From assembly GCF_027744825.2 (NCBI RefSeq), contig NW_026527055.1, positions 372,001 through 436,000 of the forward strand: a DNA stretch of 64,000 nucleotides. Direction: 5' to 3'. Position numbers and translations under genes: made by a program. Each line of letters starts with the position of its first letter. Position 1 is the stretch's first letter. The notes under the pieces are model-generated. The model saw only the letters and a program-made list of their open reading frames with translations, did no database searches and had not been told where the DNA came from. Source of the DNA: Synchiropus splendidus. Taxonomy: Eukaryota; Chordata; Actinopteri; Syngnathiformes; Callionymidae. Shown here in pieces: positions 35,558-47,776 of this stretch.

Positions 35558-36120
35558 AAGCTTCAGAACATGAAATTTTAACCTCCCACTATAGCAGAAA
35601 GGGTCTTTCTCGTAGTTGCACATCAAATCTAAACTGTCTGAAGTGTTTTTCCAAAGTTATCAACTCTTTTATGTTTGGCGTTCCGAAAACCACCTTATCT
35701 CAGGTTGAAAAGCGTTTTTACGCATTGTGCCATAACTTTTCAGGGAAGCTTCAGAACATGAAATTTAAACCTCCCACTATAGCAGAAAGGGTCTTTCGAG
35801 TAGGTGCACATCAAATCTAAACTGTCTGAAGTGTTTTTCCAAAGTTATCAACACTTTTATGTTTGGCGTTCCGAAACCCACCTTATCTCAGGCTGAAAAG
35901 CGTTTTTGTGCATTGTGCCATAACTTTTCAGGGAAGCTTCAGAACATGAAATTTTAACCTCCCACAATACAGAAAGGGTCTTTCTAGTAGTTGCACATCA
36001 AATCTAAGCTGTCTGAAGTGTTTTTCAAAAGTTATCAACACTTTTATGTTTGGCGTTCCGAAACCCACCTTATCTCAGGCTGAAAAGCGTTTTTGTGCAT
36101 TGTGCCATAACTTTTCAGGA
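35558..36120 (+). repeat. Mutation-dense trio of monomers (190-192)
   Basis: Three adjacent monomers carry about nine private changes: CTCGTAG, CAACTCTT, GAAAACC and AGGTTGA in the first; TTTAAACC and CGAGTAGG with an A76/G59 mosaic in the second; CACAATAC with a 1 bp deletion in the third. Typical monomers here have none or one. Confidence 0.8.
35961..35970. other. 1 bp deletion plus substitution
   Basis: CCCACTATAGCAG reads CCCACAATACAG in the D monomer starting at 35934: one T to A change and loss of one G. It is not in a homopolymer, so it is less likely to be a read error than the other two 1 bp indels. Confidence 0.85.
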
Positions 36121-36872
36121 AAGCTTCAGAACATGAAATTTTAACCTCCCACTATAGCAGAAAGGGTCTTTCTAGTAGTTGCACATCAAATCTAAACTGT
36201 CTGAAGTGTTTTTCCAAAGTTATCAACTCTTTTATGTTTGGCGTTCCGAAACCCACCTTATCTCAGGCTGAAAAGCGTTTTTACGCATTGTGCCATAACT
36301 TTTCAGGGAAGCTTCAGAACATGAAATTTTAACCTCCCACTATAGCAGAAAGGGTCTTTCTAGTAGGTGCACATCAAATCTAAGCTCTCTGAAGTGTTTT
36401 TCGAAAGTTATCAACACTTTTATGTTTGGCGTTCCGAAACCCACCTTATCTCAGGCTGAAAAGCGTTTTTGTGCATTGTGCCATAACTTTTCAGGGAAGC
36501 TTCAGAACATGAAATTTTAACCTCCCACTATAGCAGAAAGGGTCTTTCTAGTAGTTGCACATCAAATCTAAACTGTCTGAAGTGTTTTTCCAAAGTTATC
36601 AACACTTTTATGTTTGGCGTTCCGAAACCCACCTTATCTCAGTCTGAAAAGCGTTTTTACGCATTGTGCCATAACTTTTCAGGGAAGCTTCAGAACATGA
36701 AATTTTAACCTCCCACTATAGCAGAAAGGGTCTTTCTAGTAGGTGCACATCAAATCTAAGCTGTCTGAAGTGTTTTTCGAAAGTTATCAACACTTTTATG
36801 TTTGGCGTTCCGAAACCCACCTTATCTCAGGCTGAAAAGCGTTTTTGTGCATTGTGCCATAACTTTTCAGGG

Positions 36873-37060
36873 AAGCTTCAGAACATGAAATTTTAACCTC
36901 CCACTATAGCAGAAAGGGTCTTTCTAGTAGTTGCACATCAAATCTAAACTGTCTGAAGTGTTTTTCGAAAGTTATCAACACTTTTATGTTTGGCGTTCCG
37001 AAACCCACCTTATCTCAGGCTGAAAAGCGTTTTTACGCATTGTGCCATAACTTTTCAGGG
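36873..37060 (+). repeat. Mosaic monomer: A76, G95, AC163-164
   Basis: A B-type front and end enclose a C-type G95 (TTTCGAAAG). It lies between two C1 monomers (36685 and 37061), a likely source of G95. Length is a normal 188 bp. Confidence 0.8.
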
Positions 37061-39880
37061 AAGCTTCAGAACATGAAATTTTAACCTCCCACTATAGCAG
37101 AAAGGGTCTTTCTAGTAGGTGCACATCAAATCTAAGCTGTCTGAAGTGTTTTTCGAAAGTTATCAACACTTTTATGTTTGGCGTTCCGAAACCCACCTTA
37201 TCTCAGGCTGAAAAGCGTTTTTGTGCATTGTGCCATAACTTTTCAGGGAAGCTTCAGAACATGAAATTTTAACCTCCCACTATAGCAGAAAGGGTCTTTC
37301 TAGTAGTTGCACATCAAATCTAAGCTGTCTGAAGTGTTTTTCAAAAGTTATCAACACTTTTATGTTTGGCGTTCCGAAACCCACCTTATCTCAGGCTGAA
37401 AAGCGTTTTTGTGCATTGTGCCATAACTTTTCAGGAAAGCTTCAGAACATGAAATTTTAACCTCCCACTATAGCAGAAAGGGTCTTTCTAGTAGTTGCAC
37501 ATCAAATCTAAACTGTCTGAAGTGTTTTTCCAAAGTTATCAACACTTTTATGTTTGGCGTTCCGAAACCCACCTTATCTCAGGCTGAAAAGCGTTTTTAC
37601 GCATTGTGCCATAACTTTTCAGGGAAGCTTCAGAACATGAAATTTTAACCTCCCACTATAGCAGAAAGGGTCTTTCTAGTAGGTGCACATCAAATCTAAG
37701 CTCTCTGAAGTGTTTTTCGAAAGTTATCAACACTTTTATGTTTGGCGTTCCGAAACCCACCTTATCTCAGGCTGAAAAGCGTTTTTGTGCATTGTGCCAT
37801 AACCTTTCAGGAAAGCTTCAGAACATGAAATTTTAACCTCCCACTATAGCAGAAAGGGTCTTTCTAGTAGTTGCACATCAAATCTAAACTGTCTGAAGTG
37901 TTTTTCCAAAGTTATTAACACTTTTATGTTTGGCGTTCCGAAACCCACCTTATCTCAGGCTGAAAAGCGTTTTTGTGCATTGTGCCATAACTTTTCAGGG
38001 AAGCTTCAGAACATGAAATTTTAACCTCCCACTATAGCAGAAAGGGTCTTTCTAGTAGTTGCACATCAAATCTAAACTGTCTGAAGTGTTTTTCCAAAGT
38101 TATCAACACTTTTATGTTTGGCGTTCCGAAACCAACCTTATCTCAGGCTGAAAAGCGTTTTTACGCATTGTGCCATAACTTTTCAGGGAAGCTTCAGAAC
38201 ATGAAATTTTAACCTCCCACTATAGCAGAAAGGGTCTTTCTAGTAGGTGCACATCAAATCTAAGCTCTCTGAAGTGTTTTTCGAAAGTTATCAACACTTT
38301 TATGTTTGGCGTTCCGAAACCCACCTTATCTCAGGCTGAAAAGCGTTTTTGTGCATTGTGCCATAACTTTTCAGGGAAGCTTCAGAACATGAAATTTTAA
38401 CCTCCCACTATAGCAGAAAGGGTCTTTCTAGTAGTTGCACATCAAATCTAAACTGTCTGAAGTGTTTTTCCAAAGTTATCAACACTTTTATGTTTGGCGT
38501 TCCGAAACCCACCTTATCTCAGGCTGAAAAGCGTTTTTGTGCATTGTGCCATAACTTTTCAGGGAAGCTTCAGAACATGAAATTTTAACCTCCCACTATA
38601 GCAGAAAGGGTCTTTCTAGTAGTTGCACATCAAATCTAAGCTGTCTGAAGTGTTTTTCAAAAGTTATCAACACTTTTATGTTTGGCGTTCCGAAACCCAC
38701 CTTATCTCAGGCTGAAAAGCGTTTTTGTGCATTGTGACATAACTTTTCAGGAAAACTTCAGAACATGAAATTTTAACCTCCCACTATAGCAGAAAGGGTC
38801 TTTCTAGTAGGTGCACATCAAATCTAAGCTCTCTGAAGTGTTTTTCGAAAGTTATCAACACTTTTATGTTTGGCGTTCCGAAACCCACCTTATCTCAGGC
38901 TGAAAAGCGTTTTTGTGCATTGTGCCATAACTTTTCAGGGAAGCTTCAGAACATGAAATTTTAACCTCCCACTATAGCAGAAAGGGTCTTTCTAGTAGTT
39001 GCACATCAAATCTAAACTGTCTGAAGTGTTTTTCCAAAGTTATTAACACTTTTATGTTTGGCGTTCCGAAACCCACCTTATCTCAGGCTGAAAAGCGTTT
39101 TTGTGCATTGTGCCATAACTTTTCAGGGAAGCTTCAGAACATGAAATTTTAACCTCCCACTATAGCAGAAAGGGTCTTTCTAGTAGTTGCACATCAAATC
39201 TAAACTGTCTGAAGTGTTTTTCCAAAGTTATCAACACTTTTATGTTTGGCGTTCCGAAACCCACCTTATCTCAGGCTGAAAAGCGTTTTTGTGCATTGTG
39301 CCATAACTTTTCAGGGAAGCTTCAGAACATGAAATTTTAACCTCCCACTATAGCAGAAAGGGTCTTTCTAGTAGTTGCACATCAAATCTAAGCTGTCTGA
39401 AGTGTTTTTCAAAAGTTATCAACACTTTTATGTTTGGCGTTCCGAAACCCACCTTATCTCAGGCTGAAAAGCGTTTTTGTGCATTGTGCCATAACTTTTC
39501 AGGAAAGCTTCAGAACATGAAATTTTAACCTCCCACTATAGCAGAAAGGGTCTTTCTAGTAGTTGCACATCAAATCTAAACTGTCTGAAGTGTTTTTCCA
39601 AAGTTATCAACACTTTTATGTTTGGCGTTCCGAAACCCACCTTATCTCAGGCTGAAAAGCGTTTTTACGCATTGTGCCATAACTTTTCAGGGAAGCTTCA
39701 GAACATGAAATTTTAACCTCCCACTATAGCAGAAAGGGTCTTTCTAGTAGTTGCACATCAAATCTAAACTGTCTGAAGTGTTTTCCCTAAGTTATCAACA
39801 CTTTTATGTTTGGCGTTCCGAAACCCACCTTATCTCAGGCTGAAAAGCGTTTTTGTGCATTGTGCCATAACTTTTCAGGG

Positions 39881-42512
39881 AAGCTTCAGAACATGAAATT
39901 TTAACCTCCCACTATAGCAGAAAGGGTCTTTCTAGTAGTTGCACATCAAATCTAAGCTGTCTGAAGTGTTTTTCAAAAGTTATCAACACTTTTATGTTTG
40001 GCGTTCCGACACCCACCTTATCTCAGGCTGAAAAGCGTTTTTGTGCATTGTGCCATAACTTTTCAGGAAAGCTTCAGAACATGAAATTTTAACCTCCCAC
40101 TATAGCAGAAAGGGTCTTTCTAGTAGTTGCACATCAAATCTAAACTGTCTGAAGTGTTTTTCCAAAGTTATCAACACTTTTATGTTTGGCGTTCCGAAAC
40201 CCACCTTATCTCAGGCTGAAAAGCGTTTTTACGCATTGTGCCATAACTTTTCAGGGAAGCTTCAGAACATGAAATTTTAACCTCCCACTATAGCAGAAAG
40301 GGTCTTTCTAGTAGGTGCACATCAAATCTAAGCTGTCTGAAGTGTTTTTCGAAAGTTATCAACACTTTAATGTTTGGCGTTCCGAAACCCACCTTATCTC
40401 AGGCTGAAAAGCGTTTTTGAGCATTGTGCCATAACTTTTCAGGGAAGCTTCAGAACATGAAATTTTAACCTCCCACTATAGCAGAAAGGGTCTTTCTAGT
40501 AGTTGCACATCAAATCTAAGCTGTCTGAAGTGTTTTTCAAAAGTTATCAACACTTTTATGTTTGGCGTTCCGAAACCCACCTTATCTCAGGCTGAAAAGC
40601 GTTTTTGTGCATTGTGCCATAACTTTTCAGGAAAGCTTCAGAACATGAAATTTTAACCTCCCACTATAGCAGAAAGGGTCTTTCTAGTAGTTGCACATCA
40701 AATCTAAACTGTCTGAAGTGTTTTTCCAAAGTTATCAACACTTTTATGTTTGGCGTTCCGAAACCCACCTTATCTCAGGCTGAAAAGCGTTTTTACGCAT
40801 TGTGCCATAACTTTTCAGGGAAGCTTCAGAACATGAAATTTTAACCTCCCACTATAGCAGAAAGGGTCTTTCTAGTAGGTGCACATCAAATCTAAGCTCT
40901 CTGAAGTGTTTTTCGAAAGTTATCAACACATTTATGTTTGGCGTTCCGAAACCCACCTTATCTCAGGCTGAAAAGCGTTTTTGTGCATTGTGCCATAACT
41001 TTTCAGGAAAGCTTCAGAACATGAAATTTTAACCTCCCACTATAGCAGAAAGGGTCTTTCTAGTAGTTGCACATCAAATCTAAACTGTCTGAAGTGTTTT
41101 TCCAAAGTTATCAACACTTTTATGTTTGGCGTTCCGAAACCCACCTTATCTCAGGCTGAAAAGCGTTTTTCTGCATTGTGCCATAACTTTTCAGGGAAGC
41201 TTCAGAACATGAAATTTTAACCTCCCACTATAGCAGAAAGGGTCTTTCTAGTAGTTGCACATCAAATCTAAGCTGTCTGAAGTGTTTTTCAAAAGTTATC
41301 AACACTTTTATGTTTGGCGTTCCGAAACCCACCTTATCTCAGGCTGAAAAGCGTTTTTGTGCATTGTGCCATAACTTTTCAGGGAAGCTTCAGAACATGA
41401 AATTTTAACCTCCCACTATAGCAGAAAGGGTCTTTCTAGTAGTTGCACATCAAATCTAAGCTGTCTGAAGTGTTTTTCAAAAGTTATCAACACTTTTATG
41501 TTTGGCGTTCCGAAACCCACCTTATCTCAGGCTGAAAAGCGTTTTTGTGCATTGTGCCATAACTTTTCAGGAAAGCTTCAGAACATGAAATTTTAACCTC
41601 CCACTATAGCAGAAAGGGTCTTTCTAGTAGTTGCACATCAAATCTAAACTGTCTGAAGTCTTTTTCCAAAGTTATCAACACTTTTAGGTTTGGCGTTCCG
41701 AAACCCACCTTATCTCAGGCTGAAAAGCGTTTTTACGCATTGTGCCATAACTTTTCAGGGAAGCTTCAGAACATGAAATTTTAACCTCCCACTATAGCAG
41801 AAAGGGTCTTTCTAGTAGGTGCACATCAAATCTAAGCTGTCTGAAGTGTTTTTCGAAAGTTATCAACACTTTAATGTTTGGCGTTCCGAAACCCACCTTA
41901 TCTCAGGCTGAAAAGCGTTTTTGTGCATTGTGCCATAACTTTTCAGGGAAGCTTCAGAACATGAAATTTTAACCTCCCACTATAGCAGAAAGGGTCTTTC
42001 TAGTAGTTGCACATCAAATCTAAGCTGTCTGAAGTGTTTTTCAAAAGTTATCAACACTTTTATGTTTGGCGTTCCGAAACCCACCTTATCTCAGGCTGAA
42101 AAGCGTTTTTGTGCATTGTGCCATAACTTTTCAGGAAAGCTTCAGAACATGAAATTTTAACCTCCCACTATAGCAGAAAGGGTCTTTCTAGTAGTTGCAC
42201 ATCAAATCTAAACTGTCTGAAGTGTTTTTCCAAAGTTATCAACACTTTTATGTTTGGCGTTCCGAAACCCACCTTATCTCAGGCTGAAAAGCGTTTTTAC
42301 GCATTGTGCCATAACTTTTCAGGGAAGCTTCAGAACATGAAATTTTAACCTCCCACTATAGCAGAAAGGGTCTTTCTAGTAGGTGCACATCAAATCTAAG
42401 CTCTCTGAAGTGTTTTTCGAAAGTTATCAACACATTTATGTTTGGCGTTCCGAAACCCACCTTATCTCAGGCTGAAAAGCGTTTTTGTGCATTGTGCCAT
42501 AACTTTTCAGGG
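39881..42512 (+). repeat. Eight-monomer-offset duplication (39881-41008 / 41385-42512)
   Basis: D-B-C1-D-B-C2 recurs 1504 bp apart. Both C1 members carry CTTTAATG (A at 40369 and 41873) and both C2 members carry CACATTTATG (A at 40930 and 42434). Two rare markers at the same spacing make common descent very likely. Confidence 0.88.
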
Positions 42513-45500
42513 AAGCTTCAGAACGTGAAATTTTAACCTCCCACTATAGCAGAAAGGGTCTTTCTAGTAGTTGCACATCAAATCTAAACTGTCTGAAGTG
42601 TTTTTCCAAAGTTATTAACACTTTTATGTTTGGCGTTCCGAAACCCACCTTATCTCAGGCTGAAAAGCGTTTTTGTGCATTGTGCCATAACTTTTCAGGG
42701 AAGCTTCAGAACATGAAATTTTAACCTCCCACTATAGCAGAAAGGGTCTATCTAGTAGTTGCACATCAAATCTAAACTGTCTGAAGTGTTTTTCCAAAGT
42801 TATCAACACTTTTATGTTTGGCGTTCCGAAACCCACCTTATCTCAGGCTGAAAAGCGTTTTTGTGCATTGTGCCATAACTTTGCAGGGAAGCTTCAGAAC
42901 ATGAAATTTTAACCTCCCACTACAGCAGAAAGGGTCTTTCTAGTAGTTGCACATCAAATCTAAGCTGTCTGAAGTGTTTTTCAAAAGTTATCAACACTTT
43001 TATGTTTGGCGTCCCGAAACCCACCTTATCTCAGGCTGAAAAGCGTTTTTGTGCATTGTGCCATAACTTTTCAGGAAAGCTTCAGAACATGAAATTTTAA
43101 CCTCCCACTATAGCAGAAAGGGTCTTTCTAGTAGTTGCACATCAAATCTAAACTGTCTGAAGTGTTTTTCCAAAGTTATCAACACTTTTATGTTTGGCGT
43201 TCCGAAACCCACCTTATCTCAGGCTGAAAAGCGTTTTTACGCATTGTGCCATAACTTTTCAGGGAAGCTTCAGAACATGAAATTTTAACCTCCCACTATA
43301 GCAGAAAGGGTCTTTCTAGTAGGTGCACATCAAATCTAAGCTCTCTGAAGTGTTTTTCGAAAGTTATCAACACTTTTATGTTTGGCGTTCCGAAACCCAC
43401 CATATCTCAGGCTGAAAAGCGTTTTTATGCATTGTGCCATAACTTTTCAGGAAAGCTTCAGAACATGAAATTTTAACCTCCCACTATAGCAGAAAGTGTC
43501 TTTCTAGTAGTTGCACATCAAATCTAAACTGTCTGAAGTGTTTTTCCAAAGTTATTAACACTTTTATGTTTGGCGTTCCGAAACCCACCTTATCTCAGGC
43601 TGAAAAGCGTTTTTGTGCATTGTGCCATAACTTTTCAGGGAAGCTTCAGAACATGAAATTTTAACCTCCCACTATAGCAGAAAGGGTCTTTCTAGTAGTT
43701 GCACATCAAATCTAAACTGTCTGAAGTATTTTTTCAAAGTTATTAACACTTTTATGTTTGGCGTTCCGAAACCCACCTTATCTCAGGCTGAAAAGCGTTT
43801 TTGTGCATTGTGCCATAACTTTTCAGGGAAGCTTCAGAACATGAAATTTTAACCTCCCACTATAGCAGAAAGGGTCTTTCTAGTAGTTGCACATCAAATC
43901 TAAACTGTCTGAAGTGTTTTTCCAAAGTTATCAACACTTTTATGTTTGGCGTTCCGAAACCCACCTTATCTCAGGCTGAAAAGCGTTTTTACGCATTGTG
44001 CCATAACTTTTCAGGGAAGCTTCAGAACATGAAATTTTAACCTCCCACTATAGCAGAAAGGGTCTTTCTAGTAGGTGCACATCAAATCTAAGCTGTCTGA
44101 AGTGTTTTTCGAAAGTTATCAACACTTTTATGTTTGGCGTTCCGAAACCCACCTTATCTCAGGCTGAAAAGCGTTTTTGTGCATTGTGCCATAACTTTTC
44201 AGGGAAGCTTCAGAACATGAAATTTTAACCTCCCACTATAGCAGAAAGGGTCTTTCTAGTAGTTGCACATCAAATCTAAGCTGTCTGAAGTGTTTTTCCA
44301 AAGTTATCAACACTTTTATGTTTGGCGTTCCGAAACCCACCTTATCTCAGGCTGAAAAGCGTTTTTGTGCATTGTGCCATAACTTTTCAGGGAAGCTTCA
44401 GAACATGAAATTTTAACCTCCCACTATAGCAGAAAGGGTCTTTCTAGTAGTTGCACATCAAATCTAAACTGTCTGAAGTGTTTTTCCAAAGTTATCAACA
44501 CTTTTATGTTTGGCGTTCCGAAACCCACCTTATCTCAGGCTGAAAAGCGTTTTTTCGCATTGTGCCATAACTTTTCAGGGAAGCTTCAGAACATGAAATT
44601 TTAACCTCCCACTATAGCAGAAAGGGTCTTTCTAGTAGGTGCACATCAAATCTAAGCTGTCTGAATTGTTTTTCGAAAGTTATCAACACATTTATGTTTG
44701 GCGTTCCGAAACCCACCTTATCTCAGGCTGAAAAGCGTTTTTGTGCATTGTGCCATAACTTTTCAGGGAAGCTTCAGAACATGAAATTTTAACCTCCCAC
44801 TATAGCAGAAAGGGTCTTTCTAGTAGTTGCACATCAAATCTAAACTGTCTGAAGTGTTTTTCCAAAGTTATTAACACTTTTATGTTTGGCGTTCCGAAAC
44901 CCACCTTATCTCAGGCTGAAAAGCGTTTTTGTGCATTGTGCCATAACTTTTCAGGGAAGCTTCAGAACATGAAATTTTAACCTCCCACTATAGCAGAAAG
45001 GGTCTTTCTAGTAGTTGCACATCAAATCTAAACTGTCTGAAGTGTTTTTCCAAAGTTATCAACACTTTTATGTTTGGCGTTCCGAAACCCACCTTATCTC
45101 AGGCTGAAAAGCGTTTTTGTGCATTGTGCCATAACTTTGCAGGGAAGCTTCAGAACATGAAATTTTAACCTCCCACTACAGCAGAAAGGGTCTTTCTAGT
45201 AGTTGCACATCAAATCTAAGCTGTCTGAAGTGTTTTTCAAAAGTTATCAACACTTTTATGTTTGGCGTTCCGAAACCCACCTTATCTCAGGCTGAAAAGC
45301 GTTTTTGTGCATTGTGCCATAACTTTTCAGGAAAGCTTCAGAACATGAAATTTTAACCTCCCACTATAGCAGAAAGGGTCTTTCTAGTAGTTGCACATCA
45401 AATCTAAACTGTCTGAAGTGTTTTTCCAAAGTTATCAACACTTTTATGTTTGGCGTTCCGAAACCCACCTTATCTCAGGCTGAAAAGCGTTTTTGTGCAT

Positions 45501-46460
45501 TGTGCCATAACTTTTCAGGGAAGCTTCAGAACATGAAATTTTAACCTCCCACTATAGCAGAAAGGGTCTTTCTAGTAGTTGCACATCAAATCTAAACTGT
45601 CTGAAGTATTTTTCCAAAGTTATTAACACTTTTATGTTTGGCGTTCCGAAACCCACCTTATCTCAGGCTGAAAAGCGTTTTTGTGCATTGTGCCATAACT
45701 TTTCAGGGAAGCTTCAGAACATGAAATTTTAACCTCCCACTATAGCAGAAAGGGTCTTTCTAGTAGTTGCACATCAAATCTAAACTGTCTGAAGTGTTTT
45801 TCCAAAGTTATCAACACTTTTATGTTTGGCGTTCCGAAACCCACCTTATCTCAGGCTGAAAAGCGTTTTTACGCATTGTGCCATAACTTTTCAGGGAAGC
45901 TTCAGAACATGAAATTTTAACCTCCCACTATAGCAGAAAGGGTCTTTCTAGTAGGTGCACATCAAATCTAAGCTGTCTGAAGTGTTTTTCGAAAGTTATC
46001 AACACTTTTATGTTTGGCGTTCCGAAACCCACCTTATCTCAGGCTGAAAAGCGTTTTTGTGCATTGTGCCATAACTTTTCAGGGAAGCTTCAGAACATGA
46101 AATTTTAACCTCCCACTATAGCAGAAAGGGTCTTTCTAGTAGTTGCACATCAAATCTAAGCTGTCTGAAGTGTTTTTCCAAAGTTATCAACACTTTTATG
46201 TTTGGCGTTCCGAAACCCACCTTATCTCAGGCTGAAAAGCGTTTTTGTGCATTGTGCCATAACTTTTCAGGGAAGCTTCAGAACATGAAATTTTAACCTC
46301 CCACTATAGCAGAAAGGGTCTTTCTAGTAGTTGCACATCAAATCTAAACTGTCTGAAGTGTTTTTCCAAAGTTATCAACACTTTTATGTTTGGCGTTCCG
46401 AAACCCACCTTATCTCAGGCTGAAAAGCGTTTTTTCGCATTGTGCCATAACTTTTCAGGG
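42325..46460 (+). repeat. Overlapping 12- and 10-monomer-offset duplications
   Basis: The run CACATTTATG, then TTTGCAGGG, then CTACAGC in successive monomers recurs at an offset of 2256 bp (G at 42883 and 45139). Further on, GAAGTATTTT (43641 and 45521 monomers) and GTTTTTTCGC (44393 and 46273 monomers) recur at 1880 bp. The change from 12 to 10 monomers means one copy gained or lost two monomers between the markers. Confidence 0.85.
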
Positions 46461-47776
46461 AAGCTTCAGAACATGAAATTTTAACCTCCCACTATAGCAG
46501 AAAGGGTCTTTCTAGTAGGTGCACATCAAATCTAAGCTGTCTGAAGTGTTTTTCGAAAGTTATCAACACTTTTATGTTTGGCGTTCCGAAACCCACCTTA
46601 TCTCAGGCTGAAAAGCGTTTTTGTGCATTGTGCCATAACTTTTCAGGGAAGCTTCAGAACATGAAATTTTAACCTCCCACTATAGCAGAAAGGGTCTTTC
46701 TAGTAGTTGCACATCAAATCTAAACTGTCTGAAGTGTTTTTCCAAAGTTATTAACACTTTTATGTTTGGCGTTCCGAAACCCACCTTATCTCAGGCTGAA
46801 AAGCGTTTTTGTGCATTGTGCCATAACTTTTCAGGGAAGCTTCAGAACATCAAATTTTAACCTCCCACTACAGCAGAAAGGGTCTTTCTAGTAGTTGCAC
46901 ATCAAATCTAAACTGTCTGAAGTGTTTTTCCAAAGTTATTAACACTTTTATGTTTGGCGTTCCGAAACCCACCTTATCTCAGGCTGAAAAGCGTTTTTGT
47001 GCATTGTGCCATAACTTTTCAGGGAAGCTTCAGAACATGAAATTTTAACCTCCCACTATAGCAGAAAGGGTCTTTCTAGTAGTTGCACATCAAATCTAAA
47101 CTGTCTGAAGTGTTTTTCCAAAGTTATCAACACTTTTATGTTTGGCGTTCCGAAACCCACCTTATCTCAGGCTGAAAAGCGTTTTTACGCATTGTGCCAT
47201 AACTTTTCAGGGAAGCTTCAGAACATGAAATTTTAACCTCCGACTATAGCAGAAAGGGTCTTTCTAGTAGTTGCACATCAAATCTAAACTGTCTGAAGTG
47301 TTTTTCCAAAGTTATTAACACTTTTATGTTTGGCGTTCCGAAACCCACCTTATCTCAGGCTGAAAAGCGTTTTTGTGCATTGTGCCATAACTTTTCAGGG
47401 AAGCTTCAGAACATGAAATTTTAACCTCCCACTATAGCAGAAAGGGTCTTTCTAGTAGTTGCACATCAAATCTAAACTGTCTGAAGTGTTTTTCCAAAGT
47501 TATCAACACTTTTATGTTTGGCGTTCCGAAACCCACCTTATCTCAGGCTGAAAAGCGTTTTTACGCATTGTGCCATAACTTTTCAGGGAAGCTTCAGAAC
47601 ATGAAATTTTAACCTCCCACTATAGCAGAAAGGGTCTTTCTAGTAGGTGCACATCAAATCTAAGCTCTCTGAAGTGTTTTTCGAAAGTTATCAACACTTT
47701 TATGTTTGGCGTTCCGAAACCCACCTTATCTCAGGCTGGAAAGCGTTTTTGTGCATTGTGCCATAACTTTTCAGGG

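Larger units (their letters stand above)
30106..39880 (+). repeat. Array block 5, monomers 161-212
   Basis: Monomer order: C2-A-E-D-B-E-Dv-C2-A-E-C2v-A'-A-B-C1-D-B-C2-A-E-D-Av-B-A-B-C2-A-E-D-B-x-D-B-C2-B-C1-x-C1-D-B-C2-A-B-C2-E-D-C2-A-E-D-B-E. A ten-monomer duplication, a mutation-dense patch (35558-36120) and the 1 bp deletion near 35969 lie here. No gene is present. Confidence 0.88.
39881..47776 (+). repeat. Array block 6, monomers 213-254, nested duplications
   Basis: Monomer order: D-B-C1-D-B-C2-E-D-D-B-C1-D-B-C2-A-E-D-B-C2v-A'-A-B-C1-F-B-C1-A-E-D-E-A-B-C1-F-B-C1-A-A-B-A-B-C2. Shared rare variants tie segments together at offsets of 8, 10 and 12 monomers, so this is the most visibly reshuffled part of the window. 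No gene is present. Confidence 0.88.
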
